NCBI GenBank assembly: GCA_003249035.1
Contig: QBMK01000030.1
Span: 1-46,912 of the forward strand
Source of the DNA: Pseudanabaena sp.
GTDB lineage: Bacteria; Cyanobacteriota; Cyanobacteriia; Pseudanabaenales; Pseudanabaenaceae
Length of the DNA stretch: 46,912 bases
Direction: 5' to 3'
The notes under the pieces: generated by a model
The model's input: only the letters and a program-made list of their open reading frames with translations
What the model was told of the DNA's origin: nothing
Databases searched by the model: none
In this document: piece after piece, positions 9,143 through 16,774 of the stretch
How the letters are laid out: every line of letters starts with the position of its first letter
Position numbering within the stretch: the first letter of the stretch is position 1
Made by a program: the position numbers and the translations under genes

Positions 9143-9742
9143 ATGTCTGATATATCAACTCAATTAAAAAAATTAGTAATAGCCAGTGGTAATGCTGGCA
9201 AAATAAAAGAGTATAGGGATTATTTAGCAGATCTAGGTGTAACCCTAATTCTCAAACCTGACAGTATTGATGTTGAGGAAACAGGTGAAACTTTTATTGA
9301 GAATGCTCATCTCAAAGCTTCTCAAGTCGCGATCGCTACGGGAGAATGGGCGATCGCTGATGACTCTGGTCTAGAAGTTATGGCACTTAATGGTGCGCCA
9401 GGAGTACTTTCAGCAAGGTATGCCGACAATGATAGCGATCGCATTAATCGGATTTTATCTGAACTTAAGGATCAAAAAAATCGTGACGCTCAATTTGTTT
9501 GCGCGATCGCGATCGCCTCGCCTGATGGTGCGATCGTTGCTGATGCGATTGGACTTTGCAAAGGTGAGATCACCGAGGCTGCTCGAGGTAAGGGTGGATT
9601 TGGCTATGATCCGATTTTCTTAGTACCAGAGTTTCAGCAAACCTTTGGTGAAATCCCATCAGAAATCAAAGCTAAAATTAGTCATCGTGCCAATGCCCTC
9701 GCCATACTCCGCTCTAAATTGAAGCATTTCATAAATCAGTAA
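9143..9742 (+). CDS. rdgB: Non-canonical purine NTP pyrophosphatase RdgB/HAM1
   Basis: 199 residues. This enzyme hydrolyses dITP, XTP and ITP to monophosphates and PPi, keeping deaminated purines out of DNA and RNA. The family signatures are all visible: VIASGNAGKIKEY near the N-terminus, the acidic ADDSGLEV motif with the metal-binding aspartates, GAPGVLSARYA, and GKGGFGYDPIF followed by a C-terminal SHRANAL. Length fits the family. Several HIP1 octamers lie inside the gene. It is convergent with the DHH gene, and three hairpins separate them. Confidence 0.96.
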   Translation: MSDISTQLKKLVIASGNAGKIKEYRDYLADLGVTLILKPDSIDVEETGETFIENAHLKASQVAIATGEWAIADDSGLEVMALNGAPGVLSARYADNDSDRINRILSELKDQKNRDAQFVCAIAIASPDGAIVADAIGLCKGEITEAARGKGGFGYDPIFLVPEFQQTFGEIPSEIKAKISHRANALAILRSKLKHFINQ

Positions 9743-9744
9743 TC

Positions 9745-9800
9745 AAAAGCAAAAAAACAGAGTGACGGAGCTTTGCGCCGCCACTCTGCTTTTTGCTTTT
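9745..9800. terminator. Long hairpin after rdgB
   Basis: The arms AAAAGCAAAAA...CAGAGTG (9745-9764) and CACTCTG...TTTTTGCTTTT (9782-9800) pair over about 19 bp with one bulge or mismatch. The centre is GGAGCTTTGCGCC-like. The T-rich outer ends in both directions fit a bidirectional terminator for the convergent rdgB and DHH genes. Confidence 0.7.
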
Positions 9801-9894
9801 ACTCCCTTCCAAGTCTAAAAATAGACAGTAGAACCCAATAATTAGTGGTGCAGCGCTCCGCTCCGCACCACTAATTATTGGGTGAGAAGGGAGT
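9801..9894. repeat. Nested palindromic element between convergent genes
   Basis: A perfect 19-bp stem (9833-9851 with 9865-9883) has a 13-nt loop AGCGCTCCGCTCC. It is nested in a second pair of arms, ACTCCCTTC (9801-9809) and GAAGGGAGT (9886-9894). The left spacer (9810-9832) is longer than the right (9884-9885), as if extra sequence entered one arm. Could be a small non-autonomous element; no protein is encoded. Confidence 0.65.
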
Positions 9895-9994
9895 ATATCC
9901 TTCAGCGCAAATCGCAGTAGCTAGTTATTGTAACAATTCACAAAAGTGTGCCGACACTTTCGTAAATTAAAAATCAAACCCAGAGAGGTTTTTA

Positions 9995-10027
9995 AAAAGA
10001 CAAAATGGCATAGCCATCTTGTCTTTT
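9995..10027 (-). terminator. Hairpin downstream of DHH gene
   Basis: A 15-bp stem with one mismatch (9995-10009 with 10013-10027) and a 3-nt loop lies 5 bp beyond the stop of the minus-strand DHH gene. On the minus strand it ends in a U-rich tail, so it is a good intrinsic terminator. Confidence 0.7.
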
Positions 10028-10031
10028 GGTA

Positions 10032-10994
10032 TTAGAGGGAATTAACTGGTTGAGCCACATTATTCCTGGTAATGATATCAATCAGTTCTTGTTTAACTTC
10101 TTCTGCTAACTCATTGTCAATTTGACAAGTACCAGCATTAGCATGACCACCACCTTCATATCTCAGCATCAACTCACCAATATTAATCGGACAAGTGCGA
10201 TTGAGAACTGATTTGCCAACAGCAAAAACAGAATTCTGCTTTTGCCTTCCCCACATCTGATGAATAGATATATTACACTCAGGATATAGCGCGTATATCA
10301 TAAAGCGATTGCCCGCATAGATCGTTTCTTCATTCTGCAAGTTCACTATAATCAGCTTTTCGTAAACTTCTGTACAGTTTTGAATCTGCTTCTTAAATAT
10401 CTCCTGCTGAACAAAATAGAGATCTACCCGTTCCTTGACATTTGGAAGCTCCATAATTTCTTCAATGGTCATTCTTCGAAAAGCGTCCACCAATTCCATC
10501 ATCAAGGCATAGTTAGAGATTGTAAACTCACGGAATCTCCCTAAACCTGTCCGCGAATCCATCAAAAAGCTTAACAATACCCACCCTTGTGGATTGAGAA
10601 TATCTTCGATGTCAAACTGTGCTGAATCGCATTTGTCTACTGCTACCATCATGGCTTGCGGAATCTGCGGAAACTTTAATTTGCCACCATAATAGTTGTA
10701 AACAACTCTTGCTGCCGATGGTGCTTCTCCTTCGATAATATGATTCTCAGGGGTGTCATAAATTCGCATCGTTTCGCTTGTGTGGTGATCGAATACTAGA
10801 TGCGCACCTTCTATATATGGCAAGTTAGTCAAAATATCGCGATCGCAGACTTCTACTTTACCGTCTTGAACATCCTTAGGATGGACGAATAAGATCTCAT
10901 CGATCATATCTAGTTCTTTGAGCAATACGGCGCTGACCACTCCGTCAAAGTCACTACGGGTAATTAATCGATATTTTTTGGTTTCGTCTGACAT
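10032..10994 (-). CDS. DHH/DHHA1-family phosphoesterase
   Basis: About 320 residues from the ATG at 10994; an in-frame ATG at 11030 would add 12 residues. The N-terminal DHH domain has RSDFDGVVSAVLL, a CDRD segment and the hallmark HLVFDHHTSE that binds Mn2+. DKCDSAQFD follows. The C-terminus carries the DHHA1 substrate motif YEGGGHANAGTCQI. The superfamily includes exopolyphosphatases, NrnA oligoribonucleases and RecJ. Substrate cannot be assigned from motifs alone. Convergent with rdgB. The name exopolyphosphatase-like would also be defensible. Confidence 0.9.
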   Translation of the reverse strand: MSDETKKYRLITRSDFDGVVSAVLLKELDMIDEILFVHPKDVQDGKVEVCDRDILTNLPYIEGAHLVFDHHTSETMRIYDTPENHIIEGEAPSAARVVYNYYGGKLKFPQIPQAMMVAVDKCDSAQFDIEDILNPQGWVLLSFLMDSRTGLGRFREFTISNYALMMELVDAFRRMTIEEIMELPNVKERVDLYFVQQEIFKKQIQNCTEVYEKLIIVNLQNEETIYAGNRFMIYALYPECNISIHQMWGRQKQNSVFAVGKSVLNRTCPINIGELMLRYEGGGHANAGTCQIDNELAEEVKQELIDIITRNNVAQPVNSL

Positions 10995-11331
10995 AAGCTG
11001 CTGCCTTTGATAATCTTGCAAATATGACAAGTCTGTCCATAACTATAGCGCTTTGCGCTCAAGTCAAAAACACTAAGTAATATAGATCAGCTTCGAAATA
11101 ATTAATCCCAAAATTTGGTATGGCAATCTTTTGCCTGCGTAACAATTGGAGGTTTCATTGGGATCATTTACTGTTTAGAGATCTAATATAATTTTTTTGG
11201 GAATGTCTCACATGATAATCGACTCAAATCTTTTCATGGTGAGTATTTTAGGGGTAAAAGATATTTAAGCAAATTGATTGCAGGGCTACTGCGTAAGTCC
11301 TAAGATAGACGTTAGTACTAAGCAAAAAATA
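10995..11331. other. Divergent intergenic region between DHH gene and mogA
   Basis: No ORF is supported. It must hold the promoters of the two divergent genes. A TATAAT-like -10 box lies at about 11187-11192, but no clear -35 was found. A bare palindrome AGCGCTTTGCGCT (11047-11059) repeats the core of the hairpin family. An in-frame TTG at 11278 is rejected as the mogA start because the extra 18 residues match nothing in the family. Confidence 0.5.
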
Positions 11332-11847
11332 ATGAAACCGTCTCAAAACCCTTGCCCAGATCCGCCATCCTATCAAGTACATTTTGCGGTGATAACTGTC
11401 AGCGATACCCGCTCACCAGAAACCGATAAAAGCGGTAACTTTATTAAACAGTCGATGATAAATGCAGGACATCTGCTTGATTACTACGCCATAGTCAAAG
11501 ATGAACCTGACGAGATTCGCGAGCAAATGTACAAATTAGCGGCGATAGCAGATCTTGATGCGATAATTCTCAATGGTGGAACGGGGATTGCGCCACGAGA
11601 TACGACTTACGATGCGATCGCTGCTTTGCTTGAAAAGACACTTCCGGGTTTTGGCGAGATGTTTCGTTATCTGAGTTGGCAAGAAGTAGGTTCGAGGGCG
11701 ATCGCATCTAGATCTGAAGCAGGAATCTATCATGGGAAGCTAGTATTTTCTCTACCTGGATCGAGTAATGCTGTGAAATTAGCGATCGAGCAGCTAATTT
11801 TGCCAGAAATTATTCATCTTGTTCGCCAGCTAAAAGGTTTGCATTAA
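11332..11847 (+). CDS. mogA: Molybdopterin adenylyltransferase MogA/MoaB-type
   Basis: 171 residues from ATG 11332. MogA adenylylates molybdopterin before molybdate insertion in molybdenum-cofactor synthesis; cyanobacteria need the cofactor for nitrate reductase. Motifs: FAVITVSDTRSPETDKSG at the N-terminus, DAIILNGGTGIAPRDTTYDA (the GGTG nucleotide-binding loop) and the C-terminal SLPGSSNAVKLAIEQL. MoaB is a close paralogue and cannot be excluded. The last 38 bp overlap the 3' end of the convergent reductase gene. Confidence 0.92.
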   Translation: MKPSQNPCPDPPSYQVHFAVITVSDTRSPETDKSGNFIKQSMINAGHLLDYYAIVKDEPDEIREQMYKLAAIADLDAIILNGGTGIAPRDTTYDAIAALLEKTLPGFGEMFRYLSWQEVGSRAIASRSEAGIYHGKLVFSLPGSSNAVKLAIEQLILPEIIHLVRQLKGLH

Positions 11848-12628
11848 TAAATTGATAGCGCAAAAATAACTCTGACTCATGGTGATAGAGCGATCGCAAC
11901 TTGAGATTGGGTAAATCAGCACCACCTAGTCCAAAACCTGAACCGCCGATAACAGTCATATTATTGATTCCACCAACTACATGAGGAGCTAAGGTCAAAA
12001 ATAATTCGTCGGCAAGACCTTGAGAGATTAGTGAATAATTTAAGGCCGGACCGCCTTCGACTAAAAGACGCTTAATGCCAAGTTGCTCAAATAGCATTTG
12101 CAATACTTGCTTAATATTGATTTGGCGATCTTGCGTTGGGAATCGAAAAATTTGAGCTTTCTCGTTGAGCCATGATTCAATCTTGGTATCTTGACCAATT
12201 AAGGCGATTCGCAAATCTTTTCCGGCATTCCAAAAACGATGGTCGCTCGGCAGATTGCCTGAATTACTAATCACAATACCTAGGGGTTGTGGCTGTAAAA
12301 AATTCTTTTGGCGTTCATCTAAAAGTTCGGGAGGTACGGTAGGAATAAAAGCATCTTGGCGTAAGGTTGTGCCTCCAGCAAGAACAGCATCAAACTGCGA
12401 TCGTAACCTTTGCATTAGTATGCGATCGGGGCGCGAACCTAAGCCCGTAAGTTTTCCCTCATAGGTTGTTGCTTTCCCATCAATACTGGATACCATATTG
12501 AATGCTATGTATGGACGCTTATCAGGGCGATCGCCTGAATTTATCTCAAACTCTACGCCTTTAATGGGAAAAGATAATTCTTCAAAGTTATAAATGCGAT
12601 CGTGAGACGAGTAAAAACTTTGATACAT
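11810..12628 (-). CDS. RibD C-terminal-type pyrimidine reductase
   Basis: 272 residues; a stand-alone RibD_C (DHFR-like) domain without the deaminase half. Motifs: RPYIAFNMVSSIDGKATT near residue 38, a central region AVLAGGTTLRQDAF, and the C-terminal RLLVEGGPALNYSLISQGLADELFLTLAP. The family reduces the ribosylamino-pyrimidine intermediate of riboflavin synthesis with NADPH, though stand-alone members may act on other pteridine or pyrimidine substrates. The gene ends inside the 3' end of mogA, which runs the other way. Confidence 0.9.
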   Translation of the reverse strand: MYQSFYSSHDRIYNFEELSFPIKGVEFEINSGDRPDKRPYIAFNMVSSIDGKATTYEGKLTGLGSRPDRILMQRLRSQFDAVLAGGTTLRQDAFIPTVPPELLDERQKNFLQPQPLGIVISNSGNLPSDHRFWNAGKDLRIALIGQDTKIESWLNEKAQIFRFPTQDRQINIKQVLQMLFEQLGIKRLLVEGGPALNYSLISQGLADELFLTLAPHVVGGINNMTVIGGSGFGLGGADLPNLKLRSLYHHESELFLRYQFINANLLAGEQDE

Positions 12629-12721
12629 AAGCTTTTTAAATATTCTCTGGGTAACATAACCGATACTTTCTAATACCTTCTCATCAAAAGAACTCGTTGA
12701 GTTAAATTATTCTTCCTTAAT

Positions 12722-12753
12722 AAAAAAGCATCGCCTTTCGGCGGTGCTTTTTT
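12722..12753 (-). terminator. Intrinsic terminator of FKBP gene
   Basis: A 14-bp stem (12722-12735 with 12740-12753, one G-T pair) with loop TTTC is flanked by A-rich and T-rich runs. It lies 12 bp after the stop of the minus-strand FKBP gene, and it is a textbook intrinsic terminator in both directions. Confidence 0.85.
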
Positions 12754-12765
12754 TAAATTGATTTT

Positions 12766-13299
12766 CTAAGAAATACGCAATAGCTCAACATCAAAAATCA
12801 ATGTGGCATTAGGAGGTATAACTCCGCCTGCTCCACGAGCGCCATAACCAAGATCTGGCGGAATAATCAAGGTGTAGCGATCTCCAACACGCATAATCGA
12901 TAAACCTTCATCCCAGCCCTTGATCACTTGACCAACGCCAAGCTTGAACGAAAAAGGACTATTGCGATCGCGAGAACTATCGAACTTAGTACCATCTTCG
13001 AGCGTACCAGTGTAATGAACGATTACGGTGTCGCCTTTCTTAGGAGTTGCACCTGTACCGGCAGTGATCACTTTATATTTGAGACCAGTGCCAGTTTCTT
13101 TGATTTCAGAATCACTCATACTAATTAAAGGTGCTGCTGCTATTTTTACTTCTGTTTGATTTGTTGCACCTGTAGATGGTGCAACATTGCTAGCAACTGC
13201 TGGCTGTCCGCCTGTAATTTGAGCAACTACAATGACCAAAACAGCAACTGCCATAATGCCAAAGCTAATCAAAATTCCTTTCAAGGTTACATTCTCCAA
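12766..13299 (-). CDS. FKBP-type peptidyl-prolyl isomerase, membrane-anchored
   Basis: 177 residues. The N-terminus has one hydrophobic segment (about residues 8-28) that acts as signal anchor or signal peptide, so the enzyme likely works in the periplasm or thylakoid lumen. A low-complexity linker follows. The FKBP domain (about 70-177) shows [45 protein letters not shown] and [19 protein letters not shown], the last near the active site. It speeds proline cis-trans isomerisation during folding. Monocistronic, with its own terminator. Confidence 0.95.
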   Translation of the reverse strand: MENVTLKGILISFGIMAVAVLVIVVAQITGGQPAVASNVAPSTGATNQTEVKIAAAPLISMSDSEIKETGTGLKYKVITAGTGATPKKGDTVIVHYTGTLEDGTKFDSSRDRNSPFSFKLGVGQVIKGWDEGLSIMRVGDRYTLIIPPDLGYGARGAGGVIPPNATLIFDVELLRIS

Positions 13300-13426
13300 T
13301 CAATTATGTGATGACTTAGCTTTTGGAATCTTACAGCGATTTTGCATTAAAAAAAAGAAGCCATGTAATGTAATTCAGTTGCGAGCGCAAAGCGTCCACA
13401 ACTCAACTGCTTAAAGTATAACCAGC

Positions 13427-13459
13427 AAAAAAGGAAGTCACTCAGTGACTTCCTTTTTT
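13427..13459 (-). terminator. Terminator of tRNA-Phe
   Basis: A perfect 16-bp stem (13427-13442 with 13444-13459, 1-nt apex) starts 6 bp past the tRNA 3' end and has a U-run on the minus strand. It clearly ends the tRNA transcript. Confidence 0.8.
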
Positions 13460-13465
13460 TAGAGA

Positions 13466-13538
13466 TGCCAGGAACGAGATTTGAACTCGTGACACGTGGA
13501 TTTTCAGTCCACTGCTCTACCAACTGAGCTATCCCGGC
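13466..13538 (-). tRNA. tRNA-Phe (GAA)
   Basis: 73 nt. The minus strand starts GCCGGGATAGCTCAG, has the D-loop GTTGGTAGAGC, the anticodon loop ACTGAAAATC with anticodon GAA, and the T-arm GAGTTCAAATCTC. The acceptor stem closes with TCCTGGC plus discriminator A. The 3' CCA is not encoded, as in most cyanobacterial tRNA genes. Confidence 0.97.
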
Positions 13539-13692
13539 TCTGTGCGTTTTTTAGCGCTTTATTAAGATAACACCGAAAGGGATTTTCGAGCAATAGAATT
13601 TCAAAAAAATGCTAGAAGTTTGTAATATATCGCCAGATGAGCGACGCATCGCTCCACCTATCTAGTTCTGCCATTATCTTCTGCCAACTTTA

Positions 13693-14292
13693 CTACGATC
13701 CTGTGACTAACCAAACAACAGATCGCAACCCATCGCGCAGAGATTTAGCAGGATCTTCAGATTTAATAACTGAGGGAATCGTAACAGGATGCATATCAAT
13801 ACCACGACTGCCAAAAACAATTTTGCCAATAACAAGAGCACGGGGCATATGAAACTCAGAAGTTAAAACATATACATCTGTAATTTTGCGCTGCTGAAGC
13901 TCATTTACCATAATCGTAAAGTTGGTAACCGTATCTACAGCACGATAATCTAAGTGAACGCGATCGCGCTTCACACCTGCCTGATCAAACACATATTCAG
14001 CATATTCCTCAGGGCTACCAGATGATACAAAAATCGGTAGATGTGGATGCTGTAAAGCAAACTGAGCAGCAAATTTCTCGCGGGTAGGAGATCCGCCTAA
14101 TACTAAGATTGCCTGTGGCTCTCTAGTAGAAGGAATGGTGCTGATGGTTGGTAAGCATGGCAATCCAAAAATCATGCATCCAGAGCCAATTAACCCAGTT
14201 AAAGCTGTCATAGAACTTTGGTTAGGGAATGGGTTAATCATCATTATTAATGAGTTGCGAATCAGCAAAATATTATCTGCTTGTTGGAACAA
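13693..14292 (-). CDS. YdcF-family (DUF218) protein
   Basis: 199 residues. After an N-terminal hydrophobic stretch (about residues 28-45, probable membrane anchor), the DUF218 fold appears: AILVLGGSPTREKFA, LPIFVSSGSPEEYAE, VHLDYRAVDTVTNF, VYVLTSEFHMPRAL and a C-terminal ESLRD-like SLRDGLRSVVW. The family includes SanA and YdcF and is linked to envelope or exopolysaccharide functions; the reaction is not established. An internal ATG (about 14211) could be an alternative start. It sits between tRNA-Phe and recR. Confidence 0.85.
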   Translation of the reverse strand: MFQQADNILLIRNSLIMMINPFPNQSSMTALTGLIGSGCMIFGLPCLPTISTIPSTREPQAILVLGGSPTREKFAAQFALQHPHLPIFVSSGSPEEYAEYVFDQAGVKRDRVHLDYRAVDTVTNFTIMVNELQQRKITDVYVLTSEFHMPRALVIGKIVFGSRGIDMHPVTIPSVIKSEDPAKSLRDGLRSVVWLVTGS

Positions 14293-14371
14293 TATGCAAC
14301 ATATAAGTGCTAGAAAATGACATATTTAGCTGTCCGCAATTAGCAATTAGCTGACAACTAATATCTAATTG

Positions 14372-14968
14372 CTAAAAATCTAGTTCACGTCTACCTTCAA
14401 TCGCTTTGGCAAGTGTCACTTCATCTGCATATTCTAAATCACCACCCATCGGAATGCCAAAGGCAATTCGCGTAACTTTTGTAAAGGGTCTTAATAAACC
14501 GCCTACATAGAGAGTTGTAGTTTCGCCCTCAACACTTGGTGCGATCGCCATAATTACCTCAGCAACTTTGTTGCCACTTACACGACGAACTAGGCTTTGG
14601 ATATTCAGTTGCTCCGGGCTAATGCCATCCATGGGCGAAATCAGTCCTCCAAGAACATGGTATTTCCCTCGATACTCGCGAGTTTTCTCAAGAGCAATTA
14701 GATCTCGGGAATCGGCGACTACACAAATAACGGAATTATCGCGACTAGGGTGGGCGCAAATTTCACAAATTGGTTCTGCGGAAAGATGACCACATATGGT
14801 GCAACTACCAACCTGCTGCTTTGCCTGAATTAATGCGTTAGCAAGGGCTTCAACCTCTTCTGTAGGGCGTTTGAGAATATGAAGCGATAATCGTTGAGCA
14901 GTTTTTGCCCCAACACCTGGCAGGCGCTGCAATTGTTCGATGAGATTGGCTAGTGGTCGAGTATACAA
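14372..14968 (-). CDS. recR: Recombination protein RecR
   Basis: 198 residues from a TTG at 14968. The ATG at 15058 would give 228 residues, but its extra codons lie in two hairpins and family members begin near [12 protein letters not shown]. RecR works with RecF/RecO to load RecA on gapped DNA. Visible: a helix-hairpin-helix [20 protein letters not shown], the C4 zinc finger [16 protein letters not shown], and a Toprim domain ([28 protein letters not shown]). The C-terminus includes the [15 protein letters not shown] Walker-like segment. The start remains uncertain. Confidence 0.95.
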   Translation of the reverse strand: MYTRPLANLIEQLQRLPGVGAKTAQRLSLHILKRPTEEVEALANALIQAKQQVGSCTICGHLSAEPICEICAHPSRDNSVICVVADSRDLIALEKTREYRGKYHVLGGLISPMDGISPEQLNIQSLVRRVSGNKVAEVIMAIAPSVEGETTTLYVGGLLRPFTKVTRIAFGIPMGGDLEYADEVTLAKAIEGRRELDF

Positions 14969-14978
14969 AACAGAGGAG

Positions 14979-15017
14979 GCATGAAGTAACGTTAACAATT
15001 TTAACGTTACTTCATGC
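14979..15017. repeat. Perfect hairpin upstream of recR
   Basis: A perfect 17-bp stem (14979-14995 with 15001-15017) and 5-nt loop. It is AT-rich and has no U-run. It lies in the recR 5' region, 10 bp before the preferred start, and could affect recR translation. Confidence 0.65.
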
Positions 15018-15024
15018 TTAAAAC

Positions 15025-15069
15025 CATAAAAGTAAATGTCGGCGCTTTGCGCCGACATTTACTTTTATG
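15025..15069 (-). terminator. Hairpin with GGCGCTTTGCGCC core after HEXXH gene
   Basis: A perfect 20-bp stem (15025-15044 with 15050-15069) and 5-nt loop. It overlaps the stop codon of the minus-strand HEXXH gene, so part of one arm is coding. It probably terminates that gene before recR. Confidence 0.7.
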
Positions 15070-15649
15070 AATTAGCTTTAGCAAAACGATTTTGTAAATC
15101 GTAAGCTTCTCTTTCCATGAGATTGTTTTCGTACTTTTGCTTGGCTCGTTTATATTCCACAAAATATTGATAACCAAATTGGTCTAGCCCACCAGTTTTT
15201 ATGCATTGGCGCACATGCACCATTTCATGAGCTAAAACTGATAATTGTTTAGCATCTTCGGGTCTGTAATCATCTCGGAGATAAATGCGATCGCAATAAG
15301 TCTGCGCGATCGACTCAACTTGACCAAAATGCACAGCCACATTGCCCAGCACCCAACGATCCATCATTTGTGAGTTGTAAATGACATGCACACGATCGAT
15401 ATAATCAATAAAATATCTTCTAAGGTAACGTTTCTGGACATTATCTAGAGGTAGACCTTCACCATTTTTAGAACGCATTGTTTTTGCAGCCGCTTGATAT
15501 GCGATCGAGCCGGCTTGTCCCCAAGCTTCTTCAGCTAAGCTTGATTTTGTTTCTGAGTCAGCAAAAAAACTCACGTCTGACATCCCTATGGTTGCAGCCA
15601 AGGCTAGAGTCAACAAAATCAAAAAGACTATTCTCCGAATGCTATTCAT
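15065..15649 (-). CDS. Exported protein with HEXXH metallopeptidase motif
   Basis: 194 residues. The N-terminal segment (RIVFLILLTLALAATIG) is a signal peptide or anchor. Residues about 138-150 contain LSVLAHEMVHVRQC, an HEXXH zinc-site motif of the type found in DUF4157-like domains. A YFVEYKRA segment follows, and a conserved ER-AYD (MEREAYDLQNRF) near the end could give the third metal ligand. Probably a periplasmic metallopeptidase-like protein; proteolysis is unproven. It is followed by recR on the same strand. Confidence 0.75.
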   Translation of the reverse strand: MNSIRRIVFLILLTLALAATIGMSDVSFFADSETKSSLAEEAWGQAGSIAYQAAAKTMRSKNGEGLPLDNVQKRYLRRYFIDYIDRVHVIYNSQMMDRWVLGNVAVHFGQVESIAQTYCDRIYLRDDYRPEDAKQLSVLAHEMVHVRQCIKTGGLDQFGYQYFVEYKRAKQKYENNLMEREAYDLQNRFAKANS

Positions 15650-15707
15650 AATGCTGTTTGGAACTTTTTAGAATAGTCAAGACCGAGCTTGCATGGATTT
15701 GCCCAGT

Positions 15708-16454
15708 CTAGTCTTCTTGAGAGTTTTGATTTAATTCGTTAGCAATAATCACTACAGTGATGTTATCGCGACCACCATGTAACTTGGCTGACTCGACTAG
15801 GGCTTGAGCAGCCTGCTGACAGTTCCCAATGCCTTTGAGATGATGTGTAATTCGCTCATCGCTCAGCTCTTCAGTTAAACCATCACTACAAATCAAGAAG
15901 CGATCGCCGATTTGCCATTCAATTTCACGGGCAGCAGTTGATTTAACGTCTTCCCTTCCCAAACATTGCAACAGCATGTGTCGCCAAGGATGGCTTTTAG
16001 CGTCTTCAGGACTAACAACCCCAGTTTGAACGGCTCGCGCAATCCATGTATGGTCGTCACTGATTTGATCGAGCTTCTCGCCCCGCAATCGATATAACCG
16101 CGAATCACCAATATGAGAATACCAAGGCTGTTCATCGCGAAATAGTAATAAGACAATGGTTGTCCCCATGTCCGCACGTATAGGATTAGCAGCTTGATCG
16201 TTAATAATTGCTTGATTTGCTTTGCTAATTGCATCTTGCATTAACTTTTGGGTGTCCGCTTCTACATCCCAAAGTGTTTCTAAACATGCTCGAATGGAAT
16301 CAACAGCAATTTGACTTGCTACCTCGCCGCCTGCATGTCCTCCCATTCCATCTGCAACTACAAAAAATCGTCCCTTAGGGTCGATATGGTAAGAATCTTG
16401 GTTGGCTGATCTGACGCAGCCAGTATCGGTTGCTCCTGCAAATAGACGCTTCAT
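15708..16454 (-). CDS. PP2C-family serine/threonine phosphatase
   Basis: 248 residues from ATG 16454, which fits family length; an ATG at 16529 adds 25 unrelated residues. Motifs of bacterial PPM/PP2C enzymes occur in order: GCVRSANQDSY, FFVVADGMGGHAGGEVAS, MGTTIVLLL, SHIGDSRLYRLR, ICSDGLTEELSD, GGRDNITVVII. The aspartates of these motifs bind two or three Mn/Mg ions. Related cyanobacterial phosphatases (PphA) dephosphorylate the PII signal protein; that link is not shown here. Cytoplasmic. It follows UbiB on the same strand, with a hairpin between. Confidence 0.95.
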   Translation of the reverse strand: MKRLFAGATDTGCVRSANQDSYHIDPKGRFFVVADGMGGHAGGEVASQIAVDSIRACLETLWDVEADTQKLMQDAISKANQAIINDQAANPIRADMGTTIVLLLFRDEQPWYSHIGDSRLYRLRGEKLDQISDDHTWIARAVQTGVVSPEDAKSHPWRHMLLQCLGREDVKSTAAREIEWQIGDRFLICSDGLTEELSDERITHHLKGIGNCQQAAQALVESAKLHGGRDNITVVIIANELNQNSQED

Positions 16455-16664
16455 GTTAGGTGGTTCGGCTCGACGTATTGAATTGACCAGTTTTGCTACA
16501 GCAATCTTTAGTTTACCCCTCACAGGCAAAAACTACAGAAATATCCATGCAATCCATATTTTAGTTATTCTATGCTGAAGCAGATGCTCATTATGAAACC
16601 AATTTCAGGGTTTGCATACACTGCTTATGGACTTGCTAAAAAATAAAGTACCAATCCAGATTTT

Positions 16665-16705
16665 CCAGAATGTTTGGGGCGGCTTTGCCGCCCCAAACAT
16701 TCTGG
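16665..16705 (-). terminator. Hairpin with GGCGGCTTTGCCGCC core
   Basis: A perfect 18-bp stem (16665-16682 with 16688-16705) and 5-nt loop. Weaker outer arms (AATAAAGTACCAA against TTGGTTCCTTATT) extend the palindrome. It lies downstream of the minus-strand UbiB gene and probably ends its transcript. A TCATTATGAAACC motif at about 16589 is shared with the element at 18571. Confidence 0.7.
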
Positions 16706-16774
16706 TTTTATATTTGGTTCCTTATTAAATCGCACAGCATTTATGTCTCAATCATTGAAAAACTAAAATACGAA

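Noticed and set aside
14969-15058. N-terminal extension of RecR from ATG 15058
   Set aside because: The extra 30 codons run through two hairpins and do not fit RecR family length; TTG at 14968 is preferred, though not proven.
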